Assembly: GCA_009698575.1 (NCBI GenBank)
Contig: WLPX01000005.1
Coordinates: 1-64,000, forward strand
Direction: 5' to 3'
DNA: 64,000 bases
Source: Actinomycetota bacterium
GTDB lineage: Bacteria > Actinomycetota > Actinomycetes > S36-B12 > UBA5976
In this document: piece after piece, positions 52,195 to 62,174 of the stretch
Layout of the letters: each line of letters opens with the position of its first letter
Position numbering within the stretch: position 1 is the first letter of the stretch
Program-made: the position numbers and the translations under genes
The notes under the pieces: model-generated
What the model was told of the DNA's origin: nothing
The model's input: the letters and a program-made list of their open reading frames with translations, nothing else
Database searches by the model: none

Positions 52195-53715
52195 GTGGCT
52201 ATCGATGTAACACCAAAGGTACCAACACTGACATACAAGTCTGGTAATCCATTAGCGACGCCAGTAAGTGCTGTCGTTGTTGGCCTCACTAGCGACAACA
52301 AGGTATCTGTCTTAGCCGATTCAATTCCAAAGGCAAGTGCTACGAAAATCGCTAACGCCTTTCGGGCTGTGGGTGCTACTGGAGCAATTGATGAAGTAGT
52401 TCGCATCCCAGCAGGTTCATTGGCAAGTGCTGAAGTGATAGTTGCTGTTGGCCTGGGTGGCGCTGCAAATGGAGTTAGCGCCGAACGACTACGTCGAGCT
52501 GCCGGAAGTGCTACTCGCTCCTTAGCTGGTTACAAGAAAGTAGCAATTGCGATCACGGCAAATGACGCCGTAGAAGCTGGTGCAATTTTAGAAGGTGCAG
52601 CTTTTGGCGCATATTCCTTCACCGAACATCGTGTAGCAACAATTAAAAAAACTAAGTCACCCGTTACGTCAATTGCATTATTTACAACTAAGCCACGCAC
52701 TGCACAGCACCGTGATGCTTTGGTCCGGGCCCAAGTACTTGCTGATGGTGTTAGCTTTGCTCGAAACTTGATCAATACTTCTCCACTACATCTTGCGCCC
52801 GCAGACTTAGCGCGAGAAGCAAAAGCATTTCTTGCAGGTACCAAAGTCAAAGTTGAAATCTTGGATGAGAAAGCACTTGCCGCTGGTGGTTACGGCGGCA
52901 TTCTTGGAGTCGGCCAAGGCTCGACTCGTCCCCCTCGCTTGATTCGCATGGAATACAAGCCAAAGGGCGCAAGTAAGCATGTGGCATTAGTTGGCAAGGG
53001 CATCACATTCGATACCGGCGGTATTTCCCTAAAGCCGCCAGCGAACATGCATCACATGAAAGATGACATGTCTGGCGCCGCTGCCGTTATCTCAACTATC
53101 CGAGCAATCGCAGATCTTGAATTGGACGTTGCTGTAACTGCTTATGCTGCCTGCGCTGAAAATATGCCTGGTGGTGGTGCGCAGCGTCCCGGCGATGTAG
53201 TAACTACTTATGGTGGTCGCACTATTGAAGTGCTTAATACTGATGCCGAGGGACGGTTAGTGATGTCTGATGCCCTAGTTCGCGCAGCCGAAGATAACCC
53301 AGATGTCGTGTTGGATATAGCAACTTTGACTGGTCATGCAGTCGTAGCACTTGGCCACCGAACTGCTGGCGTAATGGGCGATGATGCTGTCCGAGATGCA
53401 GTTAAAGTAAGCGCTGATCGTGCTGGTGAAGAATTTTGGCCGATGCCAATGCCAGAAGAATTACGTGCGGGACTGGATTCACTTGTTGCAGACATTGCAA
53501 ATGTTGGCCCGCGTGAAGGCGGCATGCTCTCCGCTGGCTGGTTCCTGAAGGATTTCATTGCAGAAGGTTTACCGTGGGCTCATCTAGACATTGCCGGTCC
53601 AGCATTTAATCCAGGCTCTCCATATGGCTATACCCACAAGGGCGGAGTTGGCTTTGGAATTCGCACTATGGTCACCTTTATTGAAGATGTAATGGATGGT
53701 CGAGCCGAGATCTAA
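52195..53715 (+). CDS. pepA: Leucyl aminopeptidase (M17)
   Basis: Two-metal exopeptidase that removes N-terminal residues from peptides. From GTG 52195 the protein has 506 residues. The M17 signature NTDAEGRLVMSDALV is present, with metal ligands in VGKGITFDTGGISLKP and HHMKDDMSGAAAV. AAAGGAG lies six bases before the GTG, which fixes the start; a frame 16 codons longer enters the promoter gap. It is divergent from gcvT. Confidence 0.95.
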   Translation: MAIDVTPKVPTLTYKSGNPLATPVSAVVVGLTSDNKVSVLADSIPKASATKIANAFRAVGATGAIDEVVRIPAGSLASAEVIVAVGLGGAANGVSAERLRRAAGSATRSLAGYKKVAIAITANDAVEAGAILEGAAFGAYSFTEHRVATIKKTKSPVTSIALFTTKPRTAQHRDALVRAQVLADGVSFARNLINTSPLHLAPADLAREAKAFLAGTKVKVEILDEKALAAGGYGGILGVGQGSTRPPRLIRMEYKPKGASKHVALVGKGITFDTGGISLKPPANMHHMKDDMSGAAAVISTIRAIADLELDVAVTAYAACAENMPGGGAQRPGDVVTTYGGRTIEVLNTDAEGRLVMSDALVRAAEDNPDVVLDIATLTGHAVVALGHRTAGVMGDDAVRDAVKVSADRAGEEFWPMPMPEELRAGLDSLVADIANVGPREGGMLSAGWFLKDFIAEGLPWAHLDIAGPAFNPGSPYGYTHKGGVGFGIRTMVTFIEDVMDGRAEI

Positions 53716-53809
53716 GCGCATTGCGCCAGACCCGACATACGTCTTGGTTCCAAGTCGTGAAAGACTAGGAAATACCGGAATGTAACCGGGTCTTATCGGC
53801 GGAGGTTTG

Positions 53810-55171
53810 ATGCACGACATCGTGATTTTGGGTGGCGGAAGCGGCGGCTATGCCTGCGCTTTGCGAGCTTCACAACTAGGGCTTTCTGTTGTTCTAATAG
53901 AACAAGACAAACTCGGCGGTACCTGCTTACATCGTGGCTGCATTCCAACTAAGGCGTTACTGCATGCTGCCGAAGTAGCTGACACCGCTCGCGAAGGTGA
54001 GCACATTGGTGTGCACAGTACTTTCAATGGCATCGACATGACCAAAGTTAATGAATACAAAGACGGAGTCATCGGTCGCCTCTACAAAGGTTTGCAAGGT
54101 TTAGTAAAAAGCAGAGACATTACATATGTCGAAGGTGCTGGCAAATTAGTTGCTCCGAATGCTGTCGAAGTAAATGGCCAACGTTACGAAGGCAAAAACA
54201 TTGTGCTTGCCACTGGTTCCTACGCTCGTTCAATTCCAGGACTAGATATCGATGGTCGCATCATGACTAGCGATCAAGCGTTACAGATGGATTACGTACC
54301 AAAGAGCGTGATGATCTTGGGTGGCGGTGTAATCGGAGTTGAGTTTGCATCAGTTTGGAAATCCTTCGGTGTCGACGTAACCATCATTGAAGGTTTACCT
54401 AATCTGGTTCCTGCTGAAGATGCTGCGGTATCTAAAGCCATGGAACGCGCATACCGCAAGCGCGGAATTGATTTCAAAACTGGCGTGCGCTTCCAGTCAG
54501 CTACTCAGGATGCAACTGGCGTCACAGTAACTCTCGAATCTGGCGACACAGTAAGTGCTGAATTATTGCTAGTTGCCGTTGGTCGTGGCCCACGTACGCA
54601 AGATCTTGGTTACGAAGAACAAGGCGTGAACATGGATCGCGGTTTTGTATTAGCGAATGACCGGCTGGCTACCAATGTTCTAGGAATTTTTGCAGTTGGC
54701 GACATAGTTCCTGGTCTACAACTAGCGCACCGCGGATTCCAGCAAGGAATTTTTGTTGCCGAAGAAATTGCTGGCCTTGCACCTGCCACGATCGATGAGC
54801 TTGGCATTCCACGAGTCACTTACAGCGAACCTGAAATTGCCAGCATTGGACTTACTGAAGCACAAGCCAAGGAAAAGTACGGCGAAGTCGAAAGCTACGA
54901 ATACAACTTAGGCGGCAACGGCAAGAGCCAAATCCTCGGGACAGCCGGATTTATCAAATTGGTTCGCAAAAAGAGTGACGGCATTGTCGTTGGAGTGCAC
55001 ATGATTGGTGCCCGTGTCGGCGAACTAATCGGCGAAGCCCAACTGATTTACAACTGGGAAGGCACCGCTGAGGATGTTGCCCCATTAGTGCATGCCCATC
55101 CAACTCAAAACGAAGCAATGGGAGAAGCGTTCATGGCGCTGGCTGGCAAGCCGCTCCATGCCCACGCATAA
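53810..55171 (+). CDS. lpd: Dihydrolipoyl dehydrogenase (E3)
   Basis: Flavoprotein that reoxidises dihydrolipoyl groups with NAD. The FAD motif is IVILGGGSGGYACALRA. The redox disulfide is Cys39 and Cys44 in LGGTCLHRGCIPTKA. The NAD motif is MILGGGVIGVEFAS and the second FAD segment FAVGDIVPG. The C-terminal His-Glu pair is in VHAHPTQNEAMGEA. ATG 53810 has GGAGG four bases upstream. It precedes the E2 gene by 40 bp, so E3 and E2 are made together. Confidence 0.95.
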   Translation: MHDIVILGGGSGGYACALRASQLGLSVVLIEQDKLGGTCLHRGCIPTKALLHAAEVADTAREGEHIGVHSTFNGIDMTKVNEYKDGVIGRLYKGLQGLVKSRDITYVEGAGKLVAPNAVEVNGQRYEGKNIVLATGSYARSIPGLDIDGRIMTSDQALQMDYVPKSVMILGGGVIGVEFASVWKSFGVDVTIIEGLPNLVPAEDAAVSKAMERAYRKRGIDFKTGVRFQSATQDATGVTVTLESGDTVSAELLLVAVGRGPRTQDLGYEEQGVNMDRGFVLANDRLATNVLGIFAVGDIVPGLQLAHRGFQQGIFVAEEIAGLAPATIDELGIPRVTYSEPEIASIGLTEAQAKEKYGEVESYEYNLGGNGKSQILGTAGFIKLVRKKSDGIVVGVHMIGARVGELIGEAQLIYNWEGTAEDVAPLVHAHPTQNEAMGEAFMALAGKPLHAHA

Positions 55172-55211
55172 GCGATAGCCTTAATACAACTAGTTAAAGG
55201 AGTAACGGCAA

Positions 55212-56939
55212 GTGGCCACTACGGTATCCATGCCCCAACTGGGCGAAAGCGTCACCGAAGGAACTGTAACTCGTTGGCTAAAAGCTGTGGGCGACACTGT
55301 TGCTGCAGACGAGCCATTACTTGAAGTATCGACCGACAAAGTTGATACTGAAATCCCCTCACCAGTAAGCGGGGTACTTACCGAAATCATTGCTGGTGAA
55401 GATGCCGTAGTTCTAGTTGGTGGCGCGCTCGCTGTTATCGCTGATTCTGGCAGCACTCCTGCTCCTGTTGCACAAGCTGCTCCTGTTGCACAAGCTGCTC
55501 CTGTTGAAGCTGTAGCCCCAGTAGAAGTAAAGCCTGAAGTTTCCGCACCGGCGGCGGCAACACCCAGCGCTTCGGCAACTGGGTTAGTTACACCGGTATT
55601 ACTTCCAGCTCTAGGTGAAAGTGTCACCGAAGGAACCGTAACTCGATGGCTCAAAGCAATCGGTGATTCAGTTGCTGCCGATGAAGCATTACTTGAAGTA
55701 TCAACTGACAAAGTTGATACTGAAATTCCTTCGCCTGTGTCTGGAATCTTGCTGGAAATTACTGTTGGCGAAGATGGTGTTGCCTTAGTTGGTGCGCAAC
55801 TTGGCACAATTGGCGCACTTTCCGGTGCGGCGGCTGCAGAGTCTTCTTCAGCTCTTACTTCCGGCGCAACGTCATCACCGGTGATGACGGCGGTGGCTCC
55901 TGCGCCAACACCTACTCCGGCTCCAGTGCCAGTGCCAGTTGCACCTGCTGCTCTAGTGCCAACGCAAACAGCCAGCCCAAATAACAGCTCTGCTTATGCC
56001 ACGCCGTTAGTTCGCAAAATTGCAGCCGAACGAGGCGTAGAACTTTCCACTGTCGTTGGAACTGGTGTTGGTGGTCGAATTCGAAAAGAAGATATTCTGA
56101 CTGCTCCAACCACTCTTGCTCCCGTAGTAGTTCCTACCGATCGACCAGTTGAATCCAAGCCTCATGTTGCGCCTACTACTTCTGCCGTTGTCGCAAACTA
56201 TGCTCCACCTAGCGAACTTCGTGGTCGAACTGAACCAATGTCCCGGCTTCGTAAAGTTATTGCCGAACGCATGGTTGAGTCACTACAAATATCTGCTCAG
56301 TTAACATCTGTGGTCGAAGTAGACGTAACTCGAATTTCTACCCTTCGCAATCGCTCAAAAGCTGCATTTGAATCTCGTGAGGGCGTAAAGCTTTCGTTCT
56401 TGCCGTTCTTTGCAAAAGCTGCCTGCGAGGCCTTGAAGCAATTCCCGAGCGTTAATGCCACTTTGGATCAAGAAGCCGGCACGGTAACTTACTTCGATGC
56501 TGAACATGTTGGAATTGCAGTGGATACCGAACGCGGACTACTTGTGCCCGTGATTCGCGATGCTGGAGATCTAAATATTGGTGGCCTGGCACGAAAGATA
56601 AATGATCTGGCAGAGCGCACTCGCACTAACAAGCTCTCCCCTGACGAATTAAGTGGTGGAACTTTCACCATCACAAATACCGGCAGTCGTGGCGCATTGT
56701 TCGATACCCCAATCATTAATCAGCCACAGGTGGCAATTTTGGGAACTGGCGCAGTGGTAAAGCGTCCAGTTGTAACAACAGACGATACTGGCGCCGATGT
56801 AATCTCAATTCGCCAGATGGTTTACTTGGCATTGACTTACGATCATCGATTAGTAGATGGCGCCGATGCCGCTAGATTCCTATCGGCTATCAAAGCCCGA
56901 CTTGAAGAAGGCGCATTTGAAGCGGATTTGGGTCTGTAA
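55212..56939 (+). CDS. sucB: 2-oxo acid dehydrogenase E2 (dihydrolipoamide acyltransferase), two lipoyl domains
   Basis: A 575-residue E2 core protein. Two nearly identical lipoyl domains occupy about 1-75 and 128-203, each with the lipoylated Lys in STDKVDTEIPSP. Ala/Pro-rich linkers separate them. A peripheral subunit-binding domain lies near 258-297 (YATPLVRKIAAERGVELS). The acyltransferase domain ends with LTYDHRLVDGADAARFL. The substrate (pyruvate, 2-oxoglutarate or branched-chain oxo acids) is open because no E1 gene is in the window; the equivalent mycobacterial gene Rv2215 serves pyruvate dehydrogenase. The symbol is therefore loose. AAAGGAG stands nine bases before the GTG start. Confidence 0.92.
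   Translation: MATTVSMPQLGESVTEGTVTRWLKAVGDTVAADEPLLEVSTDKVDTEIPSPVSGVLTEIIAGEDAVVLVGGALAVIADSGSTPAPVAQAAPVAQAAPVEAVAPVEVKPEVSAPAAATPSASATGLVTPVLLPALGESVTEGTVTRWLKAIGDSVAADEALLEVSTDKVDTEIPSPVSGILLEITVGEDGVALVGAQLGTIGALSGAAAAESSSALTSGATSSPVMTAVAPAPTPTPAPVPVPVAPAALVPTQTASPNNSSAYATPLVRKIAAERGVELSTVVGTGVGGRIRKEDILTAPTTLAPVVVPTDRPVESKPHVAPTTSAVVANYAPPSELRGRTEPMSRLRKVIAERMVESLQISAQLTSVVEVDVTRISTLRNRSKAAFESREGVKLSFLPFFAKAACEALKQFPSVNATLDQEAGTVTYFDAEHVGIAVDTERGLLVPVIRDAGDLNIGGLARKINDLAERTRTNKLSPDELSGGTFTITNTGSRGALFDTPIINQPQVAILGTGAVVKRPVVTTDDTGADVISIRQMVYLALTYDHRLVDGADAARFLSAIKARLEEGAFEADLGL
55461..55496 (+). repeat. 18-bp direct repeat in the E2 linker
   Basis: GCTCCTGTTGCACAAGCT occurs at 55461-55478 and again at 55479-55496, followed by a partial third copy. 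It encodes repeated APVAQA in the flexible linker after the first lipoyl domain. Copy number may vary between strains. Confidence 0.85.
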
Positions 56940-56981
56940 TTACAACTAGCCCTATTCCCCAGTTCATAGCAAAGTAGAACC

Positions 56982-57869
56982 ATGCGCATTGTTATTGCAG
57001 GATCTTCCGGCCTAATCGGCACCGAGTTAGTCACGTCACTACGAAGTGATGGACACGAAGTGATCAAGTTAGTGCGACGCAAACCTGCTGCCTCATCTGA
57101 GGTTTATTGGAATCCAGCTGCTGGCGAGATTGATAGTTCAGCATTAGTGGGCTGCGACGTGATCATTAACCTGGCTGGCGCTGGTGTTGGTGACCGAAGG
57201 TGGAGCAATAGCTACAAGGAATTGATTAGAAGTTCGCGCGTTGATACGACTTCGTTGCTTGCGGAAACAGCAGCTGACCTAAAGCTAAAGGTTTTTATCG
57301 CGGGCAGTGCCATTGGTTGGTATGGCGATACTGCTGACCGACAAGTGGATGAAACTTCACCTCCTGGTGAGGGATTCTTAGCTGAAGTAGTTGTGGCTTG
57401 GGAAACTGCTTCGAAACCAGCTCGGGACGCTGGCGTTCGCGTAGTAAACATTAGGACGGGCTTAGTGGCTTCCAAGCATGGTGGCGCCTGGGCCAAACTG
57501 TTGCCCATTTTTAAGTTTGGAGCTGGCGGAAAATTGGGTTCCGGCAAACAGTATTGGTCATTCATCTCAATGCGAGATGAAATTGCTGCAATCAAGTTCT
57601 TAATAGATTCACCAAACATTTCTGGGCCAGTTAATTTAACTGCTCCCCAGCCGGCAACTAACACAGAAGTAACCAAGGCCATGGCAAAAGTGTTTAAACG
57701 GCCAGCGCTTTTCCCAGTTCCGGCATTTGCCCTCAAAACCATTCTTGGCGAATTTTCCCAAGAAGTTTTAGGCAGCTCACGCGTGATTCCTAAGGTGTTA
57801 CTCGATAACGGATTTAAGTTCGCTGACCCAGATATTGAAAGTGCGATGCGCACTTTGGCTACAAAGTAG
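56982..57869 (+). CDS. SDR39U1-type NAD(P)-binding epimerase-like protein
   Basis: Atypical short-chain dehydrogenase of 295 residues, the TIGR01777/YfcH family. It begins MRIVIAGSSGLIGTELVTSL and contains DVIINLAGAGVGDRRWSNSY with the family's conserved RW. SAIGWYGD holds the Tyr and VVNIRTGLVASKHGGA a later conserved block. The reaction is unknown. The same family member (Rv2216) precedes lipB in mycobacteria. Confidence 0.88.
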   Translation: MRIVIAGSSGLIGTELVTSLRSDGHEVIKLVRRKPAASSEVYWNPAAGEIDSSALVGCDVIINLAGAGVGDRRWSNSYKELIRSSRVDTTSLLAETAADLKLKVFIAGSAIGWYGDTADRQVDETSPPGEGFLAEVVVAWETASKPARDAGVRVVNIRTGLVASKHGGAWAKLLPIFKFGAGGKLGSGKQYWSFISMRDEIAAIKFLIDSPNISGPVNLTAPQPATNTEVTKAMAKVFKRPALFPVPAFALKTILGEFSQEVLGSSRVIPKVLLDNGFKFADPDIESAMRTLATK

Positions 57870-57873
57870 TGCG

Positions 57874-59145
57874 ATGTCTCAGATCCCCCAAAAAACTGAC
57901 GTAGTTGTCATTGGTGCTGGGCTAGCGGGTCTTGCTGCTGCTCGGCGCTTAACAATTGCCGGGCGGGAAGTTTGCATAATCGATGCTGGTGATGACATCG
58001 GCGGCAGAGTTCGAACTGATGACGTCGATGGCTTGTTACTAGATCGTGGCTTCCAGCTTTACAACCCGTCATACGACGAGGGTCTGAGCGTCTTAGATCT
58101 GAAGGCTTTAGACATCAAAAGTTTTTCGCCCGGTGTAATTGTCTCAATTGATGGCCGTAGTTATAAATTGGCAGACCCAAAGCGCGAACCATCTTGGGCC
58201 GTTGATAGTTTGCTAGCGCCAGTTGGAAAAATCTCGGCAAAATTGAAGTTTGCTAAGTATGCCCTTGGATTAGCGATATCTAAATCGAGCTCGACTGGGT
58301 ATGACCAGCGCACTGACGCTTTCTTGCGGGCTAAATTTGGCAAAGATTTGACGGAAAAAGTTTTGCGTCCATTCTTGGCTGGGGTATTCCTAGAACCAGA
58401 CTTAGCAACTTCCAAGCGTTTTCTCGATATAACTCTAAAGTCTTTTGTTGCTGGCACGCCAGGAGTTCCGCGCACTGGCATGCAGGCAATTCCAAGGCAG
58501 CTTGCCGCACAGTTACCTGCTGACAGCATTCGCCTGAATGTAACGGCCAGCGCGGTTGCCAGCACAATGGTTCGAACTGATCAAGGTGACATCCGCTGTC
58601 GCTCAGTGGTCATTGCAACCAATGCTCGAAGTGCCAAGATCTTGGTGCCAAGTTTGCAAGTGCCAAACAGCAATGCCGTTACTACTTGGTATCACTTAGC
58701 TGATTGTGCTGGCGCCGAGCTAACTGATGGCAAGAGCACGCTGGTAATAGATGGCAAAAAGTTCAACGGCCACATTGATGACCCAACTCGCCCACTTGTT
58801 AACACCGTCGTGATGACAAATGCAGCTCCTTCATACGCCACAGGTAACCGAACTTTAATTTCTTCATCTGCATTAGGTGTACATCATTCAAGTCAGGCTG
58901 AAAACTTAGTCAGGTCACACTTAGCAGCGCTCTACAAGGTTTCAACTTCGAATTGGACGCACGTCGCAACTTATCCCGTACCCGATGCACTCCCAATGAT
59001 GGCTGCGCCGCATGACACTGAACAATCAGTTCGACTATCCGATGGGGTTTACCTTGCCGGTGATTACCGACAAGTTTCCTCGATTAACGGAGCACTGGCT
59101 AGTGGTCGTCGCGCCGCCGAAGCATTGTTAGTTGATGACCTTTAG
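57874..59145 (+). CDS. FAD-dependent amine oxidase/desaturase-like oxidoreductase
   Basis: Flavoprotein of 423 residues. The dinucleotide motif DVVVIGAGLAGLAAARRLT is followed by GGRVRTDDVDGLLLDRGFQL, and the C-terminal FAD segment is GVYLAGDYRQVSSINGALAS. It belongs to the same broad group as protoporphyrinogen oxidases and carotenoid desaturases but lacks the CrtI C-terminal signature. The substrate is unknown. It starts 4 bp after the SDR gene and its stop overlaps the convergent peptidase gene by 4 bp. Confidence 0.82.
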   Translation: MSQIPQKTDVVVIGAGLAGLAAARRLTIAGREVCIIDAGDDIGGRVRTDDVDGLLLDRGFQLYNPSYDEGLSVLDLKALDIKSFSPGVIVSIDGRSYKLADPKREPSWAVDSLLAPVGKISAKLKFAKYALGLAISKSSSTGYDQRTDAFLRAKFGKDLTEKVLRPFLAGVFLEPDLATSKRFLDITLKSFVAGTPGVPRTGMQAIPRQLAAQLPADSIRLNVTASAVASTMVRTDQGDIRCRSVVIATNARSAKILVPSLQVPNSNAVTTWYHLADCAGAELTDGKSTLVIDGKKFNGHIDDPTRPLVNTVVMTNAAPSYATGNRTLISSSALGVHHSSQAENLVRSHLAALYKVSTSNWTHVATYPVPDALPMMAAPHDTEQSVRLSDGVYLAGDYRQVSSINGALASGRRAAEALLVDDL

Positions 59146-59864
59146 TTAATTGCCCCTAGGCGCAAAGCTGTCTCTAAAACTTCACCGTTAACTAATTCGA
59201 CGCGGTAAGCATTGGCTTTTGAGTCTGGGGTATCTACTACAACTTCAATAGCATCACTGTTTTGATAAACGATTGCCGCATGATCATCAGTTGCAAAAGA
59301 CAGTGGCAAAGTTTTTGCTTGGACTAGCGAGTGTAATAGTGGACGTCGTTGGGCCTCATTGTCATAGTGCACCCCATTTCCATATGGGATTAATGCCATG
59401 CCGTTAGTGACGGTCTCCAGTTTTGGTCCAAAGGAATCGGTTGGGCCACCTATGTGCCAGCAAATTGAACCAGCACTTACGCCAGCCATAACTGCGCCGC
59501 GCTCCCAAGCCGCGCGAGCTGCTTGCGTTACGCCATGTAATTCCCAAAGTGCCAATAAGTTTGCAACTGAACCGCCGCCTACCCAGACGAGATCTGCGCG
59601 ATCAAAAGCCTGATCAACTGGAACATTTGGTTGGGTAAACAATGCCAAGTGCTCAACATCAACGCCCAGTCCAGAAACTGCCTGATAGCTCGTTGCTAGA
59701 TAGTTTGGATTATCGCCACTTGCTGTCAGTACGAACAAAACTCGTGGTCGCGATTTACCAGTAAGTTCCAAGGCACGCTTAAAGATTTGCCCTGGAAGCA
59801 TCACTCCCCAGCGGTCAGTTTGTATAAACCCACCGCTGGAAGCAACTATGTATCGGTTAGTCAC
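59142..59864 (-). CDS. Peptidase S51 family protein (dipeptidase E / cyanophycinase-like)
   Basis: Cytoplasmic Ser peptidase-like protein of 240 residues. The nucleophile elbow is AGVSAGSICWHIGG. WVGGGSVANLLALWE is the conserved glycine stretch before it, and DDHAAIVYQN may supply the His. Family members cleave Asp-X dipeptides or cyanophycin; the short form and lack of cyanophycin synthetase here favour a dipeptidase. The GTG start overlaps the MMPL stop as GTGA. Confidence 0.85.
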   Translation of the reverse strand: MTNRYIVASSGGFIQTDRWGVMLPGQIFKRALELTGKSRPRVLFVLTASGDNPNYLATSYQAVSGLGVDVEHLALFTQPNVPVDQAFDRADLVWVGGGSVANLLALWELHGVTQAARAAWERGAVMAGVSAGSICWHIGGPTDSFGPKLETVTNGMALIPYGNGVHYDNEAQRRPLLHSLVQAKTLPLSFATDDHAAIVYQNSDAIEVVVDTPDSKANAYRVELVNGEVLETALRLGAIN

Positions 59865-62062
59865 GAGACCGAAATGCTTTCTGGATCAACTAGTGGGCCT
59901 TCGCTTTTACCAAGTTTGCTTGGCCACCAGATTTTTGCACCAATGTCATAGGAAAGCGCTGGCACTAACAAGCTACGAACGATAAAGGTATCTAGCAATA
60001 CACCAAATGCGACTGCGAAACCAAGTTCAGCCAGGAATACCAATGGCAAAGTTCCGAGTACGGCAAACGTGGCTGCTAACACCACACCTGCTGATGTAAT
60101 AACACCACCAGTAACAGTGAGTCCCTTCTTGATTCCCGGGCGCGTACCAAGTTTCTTGGCTTCCTCGCGCACTCGAGTCATCAAGAAGATGTTGTAGTCA
60201 ATACCAAGAGCTACCAAGAACACGAAGGTGAACAAGATGAACGATCCATCTGTGCCAGCAAATCCGAATAAGTTCGTGAACACTAAGTGACTTATTCCAA
60301 GAGTTGCACCGAACGACATCACAGTTGTGATGATCAGTAGTACTGGCGCTATCAAACTACGAAGCAAAAGCGACAAGATAATTCCAATTACCAGAAGCGC
60401 CGTAGGAATAATTAAGTTGCGATCGCGCTTATTGGTCTGCTGAATATCAAAGTTAACTGCGGTCGTACCACCGACAAGCGAAGTCTCACTAGCGCTATGA
60501 GCAGCTTCCCGAATTGCTGGAATGTAGCCCTGAGATTCGACAGAATCAGCAGGTTTATCCAAGGTAACTTCAAGTTGAATTAATCCATCAACAACCACTG
60601 GCGTTGGTTCTGGGCCACCCGGAATAAATGGTGTGGTGGTTTGCTTAACGTCCACGACACCGTCTGCTGCAGTAAGTGCTGCAATCAGTGCATCCTTATC
60701 AGACTCAGGTCCAATCACGATTGTTGGATCTCCCGAACCAGCCGGGAAATGCTCAGACAATTTCTCTAAGCCAACAACTGAATCTGGGTTTCCAGTAAAT
60801 GCGTCAGTCTGCGCCAACCCATTACTCTTTAGCTGGGTGACAAATGACATTGCAATAATCAAGAACAGTCCCGAAAGAATCCAAGTGCGACGTGGTCTAC
60901 GACCAACTAAGCCAGCGACTTTGGACCAAATGCCAGAAAGGTTTTCATCAACGTCATCATGCTTTGGTCGCCTCGGCCAGAAAATCCAGCGGCCAGCAAG
61001 AACCAAAATCGCAGGTAACATCGTGAGCATTACTAATTGCGCAGAAAAAACACCGATCGCTGCAACAGGTCCAAGTGAGCGCACTGACTTTAGATCAGAT
61101 AACCCAAGAACCAAAAGCCCGGAGATAACGGTTAAACCAGAAGCTGCGATCGGCTCGATAACGCCTTTCCAGGCCACCACCATGGCATCAACTCGGCTGT
61201 CATAGTGATGCAATTCCTCACGATATCGCGCGATCAACAAGAGCGCATAGTCCGTGGCAGCGCCGATAACGAGAACCGATAAAATTCCCTGGGACTGACC
61301 ATCCAAATCCAAAATGTTTTCTTTGGCCAGGATATAAACGATGCCTCCAGCTAATGACAGCGCGATTGTGGAACAGAACAACGGAATTATCCAAAGAACG
61401 GGTGAGCGATAAACAGCAATCAGAATCAAGGCCACGACAATCAGCGTGGTCTTTAGTAAGTCAGTATCAATCGAGCCGAAACTGTCGAACAGGTCGGCCA
61501 AGATGCCACCGATGCCCGTTACATGCGATTCAAAACCCGCTACCTGTCCGGCTTGCGCACGAATGGCTTTGACAACTTCAGGGAGCGCAGGCTTTTGATT
61601 ATCCAGTGGAGCTGCCAAGGCATCATTGTCTAGTGGAATTGACATCAAAATTCCATTGCCATCTTGCGATGGAATTGGAATTAGTTGTGCGCCAGCGGCC
61701 AAATAATCTCCAACGGTGTTATTTGATCCAGCAACAGGAGCCGAAGCAACTGCAACTCCAAACTCCCCCACGGCTGCAATGCCAGCAGCATCTGCCGATC
61801 CGGTGAAAATAACTAATGCTGGCAATACCGAAGTGTCTTGAGAAGTGAATTTGGTAGCCAATTCTGAAGCTTTAGTGGACTCTGCCGAAGTGGGCAAGAA
61901 CCCGGCGTTATCGTTTTGCTGAACACTAGAAAGTTTTCCAAATAGCGGTCCAGCGACCCCACTGATAGCAAACCAAGCAATGATTATCGCAATTGCACCC
62001 CAAAGTAGTTTCCTGCCATTACGGTCAGTTTTCTTCTTGCGACGATCAATTTTCTCAGACAT
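59861..62062 (-). CDS. MMPL family RND transporter
   Basis: Inner-membrane transporter of 733 residues with twelve membrane helices in two homologous halves. Each half has a large outer loop. Helix stretches include IGAATDYALLLIARYREELH, where the Asp-Tyr pair relays protons, and VALGIDYNIFLMTRVREEA in the second half. MMPL proteins export lipids or other hydrophobic compounds in Actinobacteria. The cargo is unknown; carotenoid or mannolipid export would be speculation. It is divergent from lipB over 112 bp. Confidence 0.9.
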   Translation of the reverse strand: MSEKIDRRKKKTDRNGRKLLWGAIAIIIAWFAISGVAGPLFGKLSSVQQNDNAGFLPTSAESTKASELATKFTSQDTSVLPALVIFTGSADAAGIAAVGEFGVAVASAPVAGSNNTVGDYLAAGAQLIPIPSQDGNGILMSIPLDNDALAAPLDNQKPALPEVVKAIRAQAGQVAGFESHVTGIGGILADLFDSFGSIDTDLLKTTLIVVALILIAVYRSPVLWIIPLFCSTIALSLAGGIVYILAKENILDLDGQSQGILSVLVIGAATDYALLLIARYREELHHYDSRVDAMVVAWKGVIEPIAASGLTVISGLLVLGLSDLKSVRSLGPVAAIGVFSAQLVMLTMLPAILVLAGRWIFWPRRPKHDDVDENLSGIWSKVAGLVGRRPRRTWILSGLFLIIAMSFVTQLKSNGLAQTDAFTGNPDSVVGLEKLSEHFPAGSGDPTIVIGPESDKDALIAALTAADGVVDVKQTTTPFIPGGPEPTPVVVDGLIQLEVTLDKPADSVESQGYIPAIREAAHSASETSLVGGTTAVNFDIQQTNKRDRNLIIPTALLVIGIILSLLLRSLIAPVLLIITTVMSFGATLGISHLVFTNLFGFAGTDGSFILFTFVFLVALGIDYNIFLMTRVREEAKKLGTRPGIKKGLTVTGGVITSAGVVLAATFAVLGTLPLVFLAELGFAVAFGVLLDTFIVRSLLVPALSYDIGAKIWWPSKLGKSEGPLVDPESISVS

Positions 62063-62162
62063 ACGAGTAAAGCCCTTTTAGTTGTTGGATGTAATTATTC
62101 TAATTCACGTTTGGTTCACCTGCAGGCTCGGTATCCCTTGCAAAATCAGTCAAATCTGCGCA

Positions 62163-62168
62163 TAGGCT
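62163..62168 (+). promoter_or_regulatory. Predicted leaderless -10 of lipB
   Basis: TAGGCT ends six bases before ATG 62175. No Shine-Dalgarno sequence is visible. Confidence 0.4.
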
Positions 62169-62174
62169 GAGATC

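Noticed and set aside
55190..55807. Long minus-strand open frame opposite the E2 gene
   Set aside because: It is low-complexity (Ser/Thr/Ala-rich) and arises from the codon pattern of the Ala/Pro-rich E2 linkers.
57874..59145. Third carotenoid desaturase
   Set aside because: It has the shared FAD motifs but lacks the CrtI C-terminal signature and lies far from the crt genes; only a general oxidoreductase call is safe.
60633..61205. 190-codon plus-strand frame opposite the MMPL gene
   Set aside because: Antisense shadow with no recognisable protein features.
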